Positions 34,367 to 43,686 are shown, counted from the stretch's first letter. The stretch is DNA of 64,000 bases from Methylocystis heyeri (GCF_004802635.2 NZ_CP046052.1:868001-932000), one strand, 5' to 3'. The notes: generated by a model not told the origin, from the sequence alone. A program made the numbers and translations.

Positions 34367-35470
34367 ATGGGTCGCCTCGCAGTCGCAGGGAGGTCGCTTC
34401 GCACGCAGCTGAAGAAGCGCAAAGCGGAGATGAGGCTCTCGATCAGGGTGACCGTCGCCGCCGTGTCGGCCTTTGCTCTCTCCAATCTCCTGAAAATCCC
34501 TCTGCCCTTGTGGACAGTGCTGACGGCCGTCGTTCTGACCCAGATAAATTTCGGGAAATCGCTGAAGGCGACCTTCGACTATCTGGCGGGCACGCTCTTC
34601 GGCGCAGTTTACGCTGGAGCCGTCGCCGCGCTGGTTCCGCACACGACAGAGCCCGCTCTCGCGGGCGTTCTTGCGATGATCGTCGCGCCGCTGGCGCTGC
34701 TCGCGGCGATCAACTCCAGCTTCAGCGCCGCCACATTCACCGGCGTGCTGGTGGTTCTGGTTCCCGCCTTCGCCCATGTGACGCCCATCGAATCAGCGGT
34801 CTATCGCGTGCTCGAAGTGGCGGTCGGAGGTTTGGTCGCGCTGGCTGCTTCTCTGCTGGTGCTGCCGACCCGCGCCCATTCATTCGTGATCAAGGCCGCG
34901 GCGTCGATGCTCGATCTTGCGGCGCAATCTCTACCGGAACTGTTCTCGGGGTTTACGCAAGACCGCGATGCAGCCGCAGTCAGCCGCATTCATGAGAGGA
35001 TCGGCGCAGCCTATGTCCGGTTGGACGCCGCAGCTGCCGAGGCGAAGCACGAACAGATAAGTTTTCTTGCCGGCGGCCCGGAGAACCGACCTCTGCTGAT
35101 TGCGCTGCTGCGGCTGCGCCACGACATGGTGATGATCGGGCGGGCAGCCTCGCGGCCGCTTCCCGAGGAACTCCAGCTGCGGCTCGGGCCCGCGCTCGCG
35201 CGCGTGGCCGAAACCGCAGCGGATCATCTTCGCCAATGTGGAAAAGCGCTGCTCTCGCGGCGTCGAGCGGAAAGCGCGCTGGGCGAGGCCGCAGCCGCCA
35301 TGGATCGTTTCGCGCAGGCATTGGCCGCGGTTCGCAACGAAGGGCTCACGCGCGGCCTGTCGGTAGCGGAACTCGAGAGCCTCTTCGCCCTGGGTTTTGC
35401 GATCGAGCAGCTGCGGCAAAATCTCCAGGACATCGATGCTTGCGTAAGGAAGACGGCGCACGGAGGATAA
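34367..35470 (+). CDS. FUSC-type inner-membrane protein
   Basis: A 367-residue protein with an N-terminal membrane domain of about six spans (residues about 28-185) and a C-terminal cytosolic helical domain. The membrane part has the FUSC/aromatic-acid exporter pattern: RLSIRVTVAAVSAFALSNLL, PLWTVLTAVVLTQINFGKSL, and TFDYLAGTLFGAVYAGAVAAL. It is shorter than full exporters (about 650-700 residues) because the second membrane half is missing, as in many bacterial single-half members. Start at 34367, after CAGGAACTCC. Substrate unknown. Confidence 0.85.
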   Translation: MGRLAVAGRSLRTQLKKRKAEMRLSIRVTVAAVSAFALSNLLKIPLPLWTVLTAVVLTQINFGKSLKATFDYLAGTLFGAVYAGAVAALVPHTTEPALAGVLAMIVAPLALLAAINSSFSAATFTGVLVVLVPAFAHVTPIESAVYRVLEVAVGGLVALAASLLVLPTRAHSFVIKAAASMLDLAAQSLPELFSGFTQDRDAAAVSRIHERIGAAYVRLDAAAAEAKHEQISFLAGGPENRPLLIALLRLRHDMVMIGRAASRPLPEELQLRLGPALARVAETAADHLRQCGKALLSRRRAESALGEAAAAMDRFAQALAAVRNEGLTRGLSVAELESLFALGFAIEQLRQNLQDIDACVRKTAHGG

Positions 35471-35511
35471 GGGCGGTCATGGGCGCACAGTTTTCGCCAG
35501 GGCCGAAAATG

Positions 35512-36894
35512 CTATTGCCCGCAGGCCGCGTGCAGCCCGCCGCCGAAGACCTCCCGCACCGCCTTGGCGCATTGCAGCGTGAAGACCGTGCCCTTTCCCG
35601 AAGCGCCGCCCTGGCTCGTGACGCCATAGATCGCTAGGCCGGAGCCGAAGTGGAGCGCGTTGAAAGTCGGGCCGCCGCCCGCAAAGGCGCCGTCGGCGGC
35701 GCCGCTGAAACGATAGAGGATATTTTCGGTCCAGTATGGCGAGGAAGGGGCGGCGGGCGGCCTGAGTTCGAACAGCGTTCCGCAGCCGGCTCCGCCGCAG
35801 CCTGTGCCGCCGCCAGCGGAAGTCGCGCCATACAGGTAGCCGCCCTTCAATGTCGGCGGAGCGTATGGCGCCGCGCCGTCTCCACCGCCGTCGAAGCTGT
35901 AAAGCACCGTATACTGCCACTGTGTCGAGGGTGGGACGGGCGGCGCCAAAGAATAGACGGCGCCATTGCCTGCCGCGCCTCCCGCTGTGGTCGTCCCATA
36001 AAACATCCCGGATGAATCTCTGGTGAGACCGCTCCTCGGCCGCGCGCCGTCGCTCCCGTTGAAAGCGTGGAGTACGGTCTCGCACCAGAGGTTTGGGGAT
36101 ATGGGCGTGCAATCGGGGCCGGGCGGCGTCAGTTTGAATATGACCCCCTTGTCGCCGGCGCCTCCGAGCGTGGTCGTTCCGTAGATCGCCCCGCTGGAAT
36201 CGACGAGGAGAGTCGTCCAAGCATTGGAGCCGTCGGCTCCGCCGGTGAAACTGTAAAGAATGGCTCCGGTCCATTGACCACCCGAAGAGGCCGGCGGCGT
36301 GAGCTTATAAATGGCTCCCAAACCATAGGCGCCGCCGGTGATGACGCTGCCGATGAGGGCCCCGGCGCCGTCGAGCACGGCGGCGCCGGAAGGAGTGGTT
36401 GTGGGATAGGTCGGGGGAAAGGTGTAAATCTGTGTGTAAGTCCATGGCTGCGAGGGCTGCAGCGGCGGGGTCAGCTTGAAAGCGACCCCATTATTGTCGT
36501 TGCCTCCGCCGGAGGTCGCGCCGTAGAGCGCTCCGCTCGGGTCCGCGACGAGTCCGGCAGAAGGTCCGGCGCCGTCGGCCCCCGAAAAGCTGTAAAGCAC
36601 GGTCTCGGTCCACTGGCTTTTGCCGGGCGCCGGCGGGGTCAGCTTGAACACCGTGCCGCTTCCCCCAGCACCGCCGCCGCCAGTCGTACCGTAGAGAGCG
36701 CCCCTGTCGTCGGCCAGCAGCGTCACATAGCTCGGGCCTCCGCCGTCGGCCCCGCCGGTGAAGCTGTAAAGCGTGGCTTCGCTGAAAGGCGCCGGCGGCC
36801 AGGTCTGGGCGAGGACCGGCGCGGTCGCGCTGGCCATGAGGAAGGAAACCAGCAGCAGCGTGCGCGAATGTCTGAAACTCCGGCGCATGTTCAT
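35512..36894 (-). CDS. GloVer-repeat secreted protein, paralogue 1
   Basis: A 460-residue exported protein with a signal peptide ending ATAPVLAQ. It is made of seven repeats of about 50-60 residues, each built around the core G-A-L/I-Y-G-T-T-x-G-G-x-x-G-x-G-x-V-F-K-L-T-P-P followed by S-Q-W-T-E-T-V-L-Y-S-F. This matches the GloVer repeat family (TIGR03803 type). Six cysteines are conserved in all full-length paralogues: two in DCTP...NLWCETVL, two in GCGGAGCG and two in the tail LQCAKAVREVFGG...AAC. A seven-bladed propeller is plausible. This is the 3'-most unit of an eight-unit minus-strand array. It has its own leader at 36895-36960. Function of the family is unknown. Confidence 0.88.
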   Translation of the reverse strand: MNMRRSFRHSRTLLLVSFLMASATAPVLAQTWPPAPFSEATLYSFTGGADGGGPSYVTLLADDRGALYGTTGGGGAGGSGTVFKLTPPAPGKSQWTETVLYSFSGADGAGPSAGLVADPSGALYGATSGGGNDNNGVAFKLTPPLQPSQPWTYTQIYTFPPTYPTTTPSGAAVLDGAGALIGSVITGGAYGLGAIYKLTPPASSGGQWTGAILYSFTGGADGSNAWTTLLVDSSGAIYGTTTLGGAGDKGVIFKLTPPGPDCTPISPNLWCETVLHAFNGSDGARPRSGLTRDSSGMFYGTTTAGGAAGNGAVYSLAPPVPPSTQWQYTVLYSFDGGGDGAAPYAPPTLKGGYLYGATSAGGGTGCGGAGCGTLFELRPPAAPSSPYWTENILYRFSGAADGAFAGGGPTFNALHFGSGLAIYGVTSQGGASGKGTVFTLQCAKAVREVFGGGLHAACGQ

Positions 36895-36997
36895 TCCCGC
36901 ATCTCCCGCATCCCAGAATAAAAGCGAAATATTCCTATTGAGCTAGACCAGCGCGGCGACGGGCGCAACCTCGGCGCAAACGGGCGCGGGCGATGCC

Positions 36998-38368
36998 CTA
37001 CTGCACGCAGGCCGTATGCTGGGCGCCGCCGAGCACCTCCCGCGTCGCCTTGGCGCATTGCAGCGTGAACACCGCGCCGAAGCGCGAGGCGCCGCCGATG
37101 TAGCCGGTGACGCCATAGACCGCGAGGCCGAAGCTGAAAGGCAGCGCGTTGAATGTCAGGCCGCCTTGCGGCCAGCCGCCATCGGAGTTCCCGGTGAAGC
37201 GATAGAGGACGTTCTCTGTCCAATGCATTGCAGGGGCCGCGGGCGGCAGCAGCTGGAACAGTGTGCCGCAACCACCGTTGCAGGAGCCGCCGCCGCCATG
37301 AATGGTTGAGCCATAGAGCGCGCCGCCCATCATCGTCAGGTCGGAGACGGGGTTTGCGCCGTCCTGGCCGCCGGCGAAACTGTACAGCACCGTCTCCTGC
37401 CATTGGGTCGAGGGCGGCACGGGCGGGGTCAAGGAAAACACCACGCCCAGGTTGTTTGCGCCTCCGAGTTGGGTCGCGCCATAGAGTACGCCGGAGGCGT
37501 TGTTCAGGACGAGACCGGTCTGGGGCTGCGCGCCGTCGCTCCCCGTGAAAGTATAAAGCACGGTCTCGCACCAGAGGTTTGGGGAAACGGGCGTGCAATT
37601 TGTGCCGGACGGGATCAGCTTGAACACGACCCCATTGTTCTTGACGCCGCCTAACTGCCCCGTGCCGTAGATCGCTCCGTCGGCGCCGAGGGCGAGCGTC
37701 GAATTGGGATAACCGCCATCTGCACCGCCGGTAAAACTGTAAAGCGCGGAGCCGGTCCATTGACCGCCCGAAGAGGGCGGCGGCGTGAGCTTGTAAATCG
37801 TGCCGAAACCGCCGATGCCGCCGGAAGCGTTGGCGCCGATCAGCGCCCCGGCTCCGTCGAACATGGGGGTGGCCAAAGGCATGCTGTACGGGTCGAAGTC
37901 GTAAATCTTGGCGTAGCTCCATTGCGTCGAAGGCGGGACCGGCGGGGTCAGCTTGTACGCGACGCCCGATTGGTTTGCGCCTCCATTGACGGTCACGCCA
38001 TAGAGCGCTCCGTGCGAGTCCCGGACGAGCCCCGAATTAGGATTGGCGCCGCTGGAACCGCCGGTGAAGCTGTAAAGCAGAGTCTCAGTCCACCGGCTCT
38101 TTCCGGGCGCCGGCGGCGTCAGCTTGAAAACCGTGCCGAGATCGCCCGTAGCGCCGTAGAAAGTCGTCCCATAGAGCGCGCCCGTATTATCGGTCAACAG
38201 CGTGACATTTGCGGGCATGGAGCCGTCGGGGGCGCCGGCGAAGCTGTAGAGCGTCGACTCGCTGAACGGCGCTGGCGGCCAGGTCTGCGCCAAAGCGGGG
38301 CTCGCTCCGGCGACGAGAAGAGAGGCCAGCCGTAGCGTGCGCAGAATCGACCCGTTGTGGATATCCAT
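36998..38368 (-). CDS. GloVer-repeat secreted protein, paralogue 2
   Basis: A 456-residue paralogue. Start at 38368 after GGGAG (MDIHNGSILRTLRLASLLVAG, signal ending SPALAQ); a longer open frame upstream only reads the 3' end of paralogue 3 in another phase and is not used. Seven repeats begin at FSESTLYSFAGAPDGS. Cysteines are conserved, with the third pair as SCNGGCG. The C-terminal tail LQCAKATREVLGGAQHTAC matches the other members. The gap to paralogue 1 is 103 bases with the common leader. Secreted; function unknown. Confidence 0.87.
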   Translation of the reverse strand: MDIHNGSILRTLRLASLLVAGASPALAQTWPPAPFSESTLYSFAGAPDGSMPANVTLLTDNTGALYGTTFYGATGDLGTVFKLTPPAPGKSRWTETLLYSFTGGSSGANPNSGLVRDSHGALYGVTVNGGANQSGVAYKLTPPVPPSTQWSYAKIYDFDPYSMPLATPMFDGAGALIGANASGGIGGFGTIYKLTPPPSSGGQWTGSALYSFTGGADGGYPNSTLALGADGAIYGTGQLGGVKNNGVVFKLIPSGTNCTPVSPNLWCETVLYTFTGSDGAQPQTGLVLNNASGVLYGATQLGGANNLGVVFSLTPPVPPSTQWQETVLYSFAGGQDGANPVSDLTMMGGALYGSTIHGGGGSCNGGCGTLFQLLPPAAPAMHWTENVLYRFTGNSDGGWPQGGLTFNALPFSFGLAVYGVTGYIGGASRFGAVFTLQCAKATREVLGGAQHTACVQ

Positions 38369-38471
38369 GGAATCTCCCGGAATTCGGTGAAAATATACCG
38401 GTTCGGTTAGCGTAGGGCGGCGGCATGCGCAACAACGGCGCGGATCCGGGGGGAGCGCCGCCGACGATGCC

Positions 38472-39836
38472 CTACTGCGTGCAGGCCGCGTGCTGCGCGC
38501 CGCCGAACACTTCTCTCGCCGCCTTGGCGCATTGCAATGCGAAAACAGAACCATTGCCCGCAGTGTTGAAGCCAGACGCGACGCCGTAAATACTGGAACC
38601 GGAGCCGAAGTGGAGTTCGTTGAAAATCAGTCCGCCGGTCGGATTGCCGCTGTCGGAGCCGCCGGTGAAACGGTAAAGAATATTCTCTGTCCAGCGCAGC
38701 GTGGGCGGGTTGGGGGGCGCGAGTTCAAACAGCGTGCCGCAACCGAAACCCCCACAGCCGGTTCCGCCGCCGGCAAAAGTCGCGCCATAGAGCGAGCCTC
38801 CCTTCTGGATCAGCGGCGGGTACGGGTTAGCGCCATCCTGGCCGCCGGCGAAGCTGAGGAGCACCGTCTCGAGCCATTGGGTCGAGGGCGGGGTCGGCGG
38901 CGTCAAGGAATACACCACGCCCTGGTTGTATGCGCCTCCCATCTGCGTCGTCCCATAGAGGGCGCCGGAGGCGCTATCCAGGATAAGACCGCTTACGGGT
39001 AGTGCGCCGTCGCCCCCGTTGAAACTGTGCAGGACGGTCTCGCACCAGAGGTTTGGGGAGGCGGGCGTGCAATTGGCGCCGGGCGGCGTCAACGCGAACA
39101 CCACCCCAAAATTGTTGGCGCCCCCATACTCCGCCGTGCCGTAGATCGCTCCGTCGGTGTCCACCAGCAGCGTCGTATAGGGAATGCGGCCATCGGCTGC
39201 GCCGACGAAATTGTAAAGCGCCGCGGCGGTCCATTGACTGCCCGGCGAGGCCGGCGGCGTGAGCTTGTATATCGTGCCGCCCCCATAGGCGCCGCCGTTG
39301 CTGGCGGCGCCTATCAGCGCCCCGGAGCCGTCGAATATGGGGGCGTTGTAAGGGACGTCTCCGTTAGGCGCGCTGAAGTCGTAAATCTTGGTATAGCTCC
39401 ATTGGGTCGAAGGAGAAACCGGCGGGGTCAGCTTGAAAGCGGCGCCAAGGTTGTGTGCGCCGCCCCCTTGGGTCACTCCATAGAGCGATCCGTGCGAATC
39501 CCTGATTAGCCCGGAACTGGGGTTTGCGCCGTCCGAGCCCGAAAATTTGTAAAGCACGGTTTCGGTCCATTGGCTCGCGCCGAACACCGGCGGCGTCAGC
39601 TTGAACACCGCGCCGCTACCGCTGCCGCCGCTATAGGTCGTCCCGTAGAGCGCGCCCTTGTCGTCGGCCAGCAGCGTCACGAATTCCGGGGTTGCGCCAT
39701 CGGAGCCGGCGAAGCTGTGAAGCGTCGCCTCGCTGAACGGGGCCGGCGGCCAGGTCTGGGCCAGAACTGGGGCGGGCGCGCCCATAACGAGACTGCAAAC
39801 CATCCGCAGATGTCTGCCGTGAATGCCTATGTTCAT
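38472..39836 (-). CDS. GloVer-repeat secreted protein, paralogue 3
   Basis: A 454-residue paralogue with signal peptide ending APAPVLAQ and the shared mature start TWPPAPFSEATLHSFAGSDG. Seven repeats are easily counted by their closing aromatic motif (LHSF, LYKF, IYDF, LYNF, LHSF, LLSF, LYRF). Conserved cysteines: NCTP, NLWCETV, GCGG.GCG and the tail LQCAKAAREVFGGAQHAAC. The 103-base gap to paralogue 2 repeats the leader pattern. It is one of the best-preserved copies and a good reference for the array. Confidence 0.88.
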   Translation of the reverse strand: MNIGIHGRHLRMVCSLVMGAPAPVLAQTWPPAPFSEATLHSFAGSDGATPEFVTLLADDKGALYGTTYSGGSGSGAVFKLTPPVFGASQWTETVLYKFSGSDGANPSSGLIRDSHGSLYGVTQGGGAHNLGAAFKLTPPVSPSTQWSYTKIYDFSAPNGDVPYNAPIFDGSGALIGAASNGGAYGGGTIYKLTPPASPGSQWTAAALYNFVGAADGRIPYTTLLVDTDGAIYGTAEYGGANNFGVVFALTPPGANCTPASPNLWCETVLHSFNGGDGALPVSGLILDSASGALYGTTQMGGAYNQGVVYSLTPPTPPSTQWLETVLLSFAGGQDGANPYPPLIQKGGSLYGATFAGGGTGCGGFGCGTLFELAPPNPPTLRWTENILYRFTGGSDSGNPTGGLIFNELHFGSGSSIYGVASGFNTAGNGSVFALQCAKAAREVFGGAQHAACTQ

Positions 39837-39921
39837 GGATATCCCCGCAACTGAGCATGAAATATGATTATTTTGCTAGCGCGGCGCGGCGAAAGGCGCA
39901 AGCGTGGCTTGCGCCCTACTA

Positions 39922-41283
39922 TTACGGGCCGCACGCCGCATGCTGGGCGCCGCCGAAGACCTCTCGCGCCGGCTTGGCGCATTGCAGCGAGAAAACCGTG
40001 CCGACGCCCGAAGTGCCGCCTGAGGCGGAGACGCCATAGACCGCCAGGCCGAATCCGTAAGGCAGCGCGTTGAAAATCAGCCCGCCTTGAGGAAAGCTGC
40101 CGTCCGGGGAGTTGCCCGTGAAACCATAAAGGATGTTCTCCGTCCAGTGGAATGTGGGGGCGGCCGGCGGCGAAAGCTGGAACAGCGCTCCGCAGCCCAA
40201 GCCCCCCGCGCAGCCGGTTCCGCCACCCGCAGTGGTCGCGCCATATAGCGAGCCGCCCAACAGGGTCAAAGGAGCGTATGGGTTTGCCCCATCCTGGCCG
40301 CCGGCGAAACTGTACAGCACCGTCTCGAGCCATTGGGTCGAGGGCGGAACGGGAGGCGTCAGGGAATACACCACGCCCAGGTTATGGGCGCCTCCTGATG
40401 AGGTCGTCCCATAGAGGGCGCCGGACGCGCCGTTCAAGATGAGACCGGCATACGGCGAGGCGCCGTCGCTGCCGCCGAAGGCGTGCAGCACAGTTTCGCA
40501 CCACAGGTTTGGGGAGACGGGCGCGCAATTGGTTCCGGACGGCGTCAGTTTGAACGCAACCCCCTTGCCGCCGGCGCCTCCGGCCAATGTGGTGCCGTAA
40601 ATCGCTCCGCTGGTGTCCACCACGAGGGTTGAAGCGGGGGAGCCGCCGTCGGCGCCTCCGGCGAAAGTATAAAGTGTGGCGCCGGTCCACTGCCCGCCTG
40701 AAGAGGTCGGCGGCGTGAGCCTGTAAATCGCGCCGAAACCGGATGCGCCGCTGCCGTAGGTGGTTCCTATGAGCGCCCCTGCGCCGTCGAATATGGGGGC
40801 GCCGTTAGGCCACGCGCCCGTAGACTGGTTGAAGTCGTAGATCTTGGCGTAGCTCCATTGCGTCGAGGGCGGAGCCGGCGGGGTCAGCTTGTAGGCGACG
40901 CCATCGTTGTTGGCGCCTCCCGTTGTCGTCACGCCATAGAGGGCGCCGCTGTAGTCCCTCGTAAGCCCCGAGTAGGGGTTGCCGCCGTCGGAGCCCCCCG
41001 CGAAGCTGTATGCCGTGGTCTGGGTCCACTGGCTCTTTCCGGGCGCCGGAGGCGTCAGCTTGAACACCGTGCCCTGCGCGCCCGGGCCGCCGTTATGGGT
41101 CGTCCCGTAGAGAGCGCCCGTGCTGTCGGCCAGCAGTGTGACATACCCGGGAACGCCGCCGTCGGAGTTGATGTTGAAGCTGTGAATCGTCGCCTCGCTG
41201 AAAGGGGCGGGCAGCCAGGTCTGGGCCAAGGCGTGGCCGCTCGCTGCGGCGGCGAGAATTGAGGCCGCCAGCGGCGCGCGCAT
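39922..41283 (-). pseudogene. GloVer-repeat paralogue 4, start cut off by IS insertion
   Basis: The body is an intact 454-codon frame from ATG 41283 (MRAPLAASILAAAASGHALA, then QTWLPAPFSEATIHSF) with seven repeats, the six cysteines and the normal tail. But an 838-bp IS element (41286-42123) sits immediately upstream. If the element and one TA copy are removed, the sequence reads on in frame to an ATG at 42150-42148 (MSLCDDFRL, then MRAPLAAS) behind a CCGGGAG ribosome binding site, exactly like the other paralogues (Phe-Arg at the same place). So the IS separates the first nine codons and the translation signals from the gene. Translation may still start at 41283, but no ribosome binding site is visible there. 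Confidence 0.85.
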
Positions 41284-41355
41284 TAGGGTCCAGACCCATA
41301 AAGTGCTTGGCGTAAAGAGCGGGTTGTGATTCAGGGCTTCCGAAAGGAAGCGCCG

Positions 41356-41748
41356 ATGATTCGCGATCAATTCTGGCTGACAGATGCGCAGTTTTCGAAG
41401 ATTGCGCCACATCTTCCCACTGACACGCGCGGCAAGGCGCGGGTCGACGACCGCAGGGTCATCAGCGGCATCGTCCAAGTGCTCAAATCCGGCGGGCGCT
41501 GGGTCGACGCACCGCCGGAATACGGGCCCAAAAAGACACTTTATAATCGCTATGTCCGTTGGGCCGCCAAGGGCGTCTGGGTCGACTTGTTCCATGCACT
41601 CGCTCAAGCCGGCGGGCCGCCGACGGAAGTTCTCATCGACTCCTCGGCGGTGAAAGCGCATCGCTCGGCCAGCGGCGGCAAAGGGGGGAGAAAAATCAGG
41701 CCATCGGCCGCTCGCGCGGTGGACGCACAACGAAAATCCACGCGCTGA
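41356..41748 (+). CDS. IS5-family transposase, OrfA
   Basis: A 130-residue first part of a DDE transposase. It starts MIRDQFWLTDAQFSKIAPHL after GAAAGGAAG and contains the DUF4096-like N-terminal domain (GGRWVDAPPEYGPKKTLYNR) and the first catalytic Asp (VLIDSSAVKAHR). At the run of six G (41683-41688) a -1 slip would fuse it to OrfB, giving GGKGGEKNQAIGRSRGG, the usual family sequence. Without slippage it ends out of phase shortly after. Confidence 0.9.
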   Translation: MIRDQFWLTDAQFSKIAPHLPTDTRGKARVDDRRVISGIVQVLKSGGRWVDAPPEYGPKKTLYNRYVRWAAKGVWVDLFHALAQAGGPPTEVLIDSSAVKAHRSASGGKGGRKIRPSAARAVDAQRKSTR

Positions 41749-42113
41749 CCGACGCGCAATGTCGACCCATAGCTTTCATGCTCACAGCCGGAAACGTCGC
41801 CGATTGCACAGCGGGCGCGGAACTTCTTGCCCATCTTCCGCCTTGCGAAGTCCTCCACGGCGACAAGGGATACGACAGCAACGCCATCCGCCGTAGGATC
41901 GAGGACGGCGGCGCACTGCCGAATATTCCGCCCAAGGCCAACCGCAAATGGAAGAACTGCTTTTCGCCGCTCCTCTATCGAAACCGCAACGCCATCGAGC
42001 GCATGTTCTGCCGTTTAAAGGATTTTAGACGCGTGGCGACGCGCTACGACAGAAACGCCGTCAATTTCCTCGCCGCCGTTTGCCTCGCTGCCACTGTCAG
42101 CTATTGGTTATGA
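41559..42113 (+). CDS. IS5-family transposase, OrfB (reached by -1 frameshift)
   Basis: The catalytic C-terminal part of the same transposase. Meaningful protein starts at about 41688 (EKNQAIGRSRGGRTTKIHAL). The second Asp is in LHGDKGYDSNAIRR and the Glu in NAIERMFCRLKDFRR, completing the DDE triad. The open frame upstream of 41688 is not used. The two-frame layout with a G6 slip site is usual for this group, so the element may be active. Confidence 0.9.
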   Translation: MGRQGRLGRLVPCTRSSRRAADGSSHRLLGGESASLGQRRQRGEKNQAIGRSRGGRTTKIHALTDAQCRPIAFMLTAGNVADCTAGAELLAHLPPCEVLHGDKGYDSNAIRRRIEDGGALPNIPPKANRKWKNCFSPLLYRNRNAIERMFCRLKDFRRVATRYDRNAVNFLAAVCLAATVSYWL

Positions 42114-42147
42114 GTCTGGGCCCTAGTCTGAAATCGTCGCAAAGGCT

Positions 42148-42164
42148 CATCTGAAAACTCCCGG
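42148..42164 (-). promoter_or_regulatory. Orphaned start codon and ribosome binding site of paralogue 4
   Basis: ATG at 42150-42148 with CCGGGAG at 42164-42158 on the minus strand. It would read eight codons (to 42126) before entering the IS right end. Confidence 0.75.
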
Positions 42165-42241
42165 AATTAAGCGCAAATATTACTGTTCCACTAGCGCAGC
42201 CGCGTAGAAGTCGTAAGCCGACCGCGAATGCTGGCGTCGCC

Positions 42242-43621
42242 CTATGGCGTGCACGCCGCGTGTTGGGCGCCGCCGAACACTTCTCGCGTCGCCTTCGCGC
42301 ATTGCAGCGCGAAGACCACGCCGGCGTTCGAAGTCCCGCCGACGTTCGTGACGCCGTATGCCGCCAGGCCAGCGCCGAAGCGAAGCTCGTTGAAAATCAG
42401 GCCGCCTTGCGGAAAACCGCCATCGCCGCCGGCGGCGAAACGGTAGAGGATATTCTCGGTCCAGCGCGTCGCGGGAGCCACGGGTGGCGCGAGTTGGAAC
42501 AGCGCGCCGCAGCCGAGGCCGCCGCAGCCGGTTCCGCCGCCGTTATAGGTGGCGCCATAAAGCGAGCCGCCCATCAGGGTCACCGGGGAGTATGGGGTTG
42601 CGGCGTCCTGGCCTCCTGCGAAGCTGTAAAGCACCGTTTCCTGCCATTGGGTCGAGGGCGGAATCGGCGGCGTCAACGAAAAAACGACGCCCAGATTATG
42701 CGCGCCTCCCGCCGAGGTCGTCCCATACAAGGTCCCGGAGGAATCCATCGAGAGCCCGGCCAGGGGCGCCGCGCCGTCGGTCCCGCTGAATTTGTACAGC
42801 ACAGTCTCGCACCAGAGGTTGGGAAATACGGGCGTGCAATTGGCGCCTGAAGGCGTCAGCTTGAACACCACCCCCTTGCCGCCGGAGCCGCCCCCCTGGG
42901 TCGTGCCGTAGATCGTTCCATTGCTGTCGGCGGAGAGAAACTGGGGATTGGCGCCGTCGGCGCCGGCGGTGAAATTGTAAAGCGCCGCGCCGGTCCAAGG
43001 CGCCCCGGCCGAAGCCGGCGGCGTGATCTTGTAAATCGTGCCGCCGTTATAGTAGCCGCCGTAGCGGGCTGCGCCGATCAGCGCTCCCATGTTGTCGAAT
43101 ACCGGAGGGCCATACGGATCCGCTCCTGTGGCCAGGGCGAAGTCGTAAATCCTGGCGTAGCTCCATTGCGTGGAGGGCGAAACCGGCGGGGTCAGCCGGA
43201 AAGCGGCGCCGAGATTGGCTGTTCCCGGCGCCAGTTGCGTCACCCCATAGAGCGCCCCGACCGAATCCCTGACGAGCCCCGAATAGGGGCCGGCGCCGTC
43301 GGAGGCCGAAAAGCTGTACAGCACGCTCTCGGTCCATTGGCTCTTGCCGAACGCCGGCGGGGCCAGCTTGAACACCACGCCATTTCCGTTGGCGCCGCCG
43401 GCCAATGTGGTCCCGTAGAGCGCGCCCTTGCTGTCGGCCAGCAGCGTGACAAGTCCAGGGGAGCCGCCGGCGGCGGAGCCGGTGAAGCTGTACAGCGCGG
43501 TCTCGCTGAGAGGAGTCGGGGGCCAGGTCTGGGCCAGGACCGGGTTGGCGGCTCCGGCGACCAGAACGGCGGCCAGCGGCAGTTTTTTTCTCGAGAACCT
43601 GAAAGCGTTGCGAATGTTCAT
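42242..43621 (-). CDS. GloVer-repeat secreted protein, paralogue 5
   Basis: A 459-residue paralogue. N-terminus MNIRNAFRFSRKKLPLAAVL with a signal ending ANPVLAQ. Seven repeats, six cysteines (NCTPVFPNLWCETVL; GTGCGGLGCG; tail LQCAKATREVFGGAQHAAC). Reads FTGSAAGGSPGLVTLLADSK in the first repeat. Leader at 43622-43680 is like those of the other copies. Its 3' end lies about 90 bases before the orphaned start of paralogue 4, the normal spacing of this array. Confidence 0.88.
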   Translation of the reverse strand: MNIRNAFRFSRKKLPLAAVLVAGAANPVLAQTWPPTPLSETALYSFTGSAAGGSPGLVTLLADSKGALYGTTLAGGANGNGVVFKLAPPAFGKSQWTESVLYSFSASDGAGPYSGLVRDSVGALYGVTQLAPGTANLGAAFRLTPPVSPSTQWSYARIYDFALATGADPYGPPVFDNMGALIGAARYGGYYNGGTIYKITPPASAGAPWTGAALYNFTAGADGANPQFLSADSNGTIYGTTQGGGSGGKGVVFKLTPSGANCTPVFPNLWCETVLYKFSGTDGAAPLAGLSMDSSGTLYGTTSAGGAHNLGVVFSLTPPIPPSTQWQETVLYSFAGGQDAATPYSPVTLMGGSLYGATYNGGGTGCGGLGCGALFQLAPPVAPATRWTENILYRFAAGGDGGFPQGGLIFNELRFGAGLAAYGVTNVGGTSNAGVVFALQCAKATREVFGGAQHAACTP

Positions 43622-43686
43622 TGGGATCTCCAGGAATTAAAGACGCAAAAATATGAACCTGTGGAGCGGAAGGCGCCGCGGATGCG

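Larger units (their letters stand above)
41286..42123 (+). mobile_element. IS5-family (IS427-like) insertion sequence, 838 bp
   Basis: Imperfect terminal inverted repeats of about 16 bases: left AGGGTCCAGACCCATA (41285-41300), right end reverse-complements to AGGGCCCAGACTCATA. A TA duplication flanks it (41284-41285 and 42124-42125). It contains one transposase split into two overlapping frames. It lies inside the fifth-to-tenth codon region of GloVer paralogue 4, in opposite orientation to that gene. Confidence 0.92.

Noticed and set aside
41284-41730. Longer N-terminus of GloVer paralogue 4 reading into the IS element
   Set aside because: The extra 149 codons are antisense to the transposase; the original start is at 42150 on the far side of the IS.
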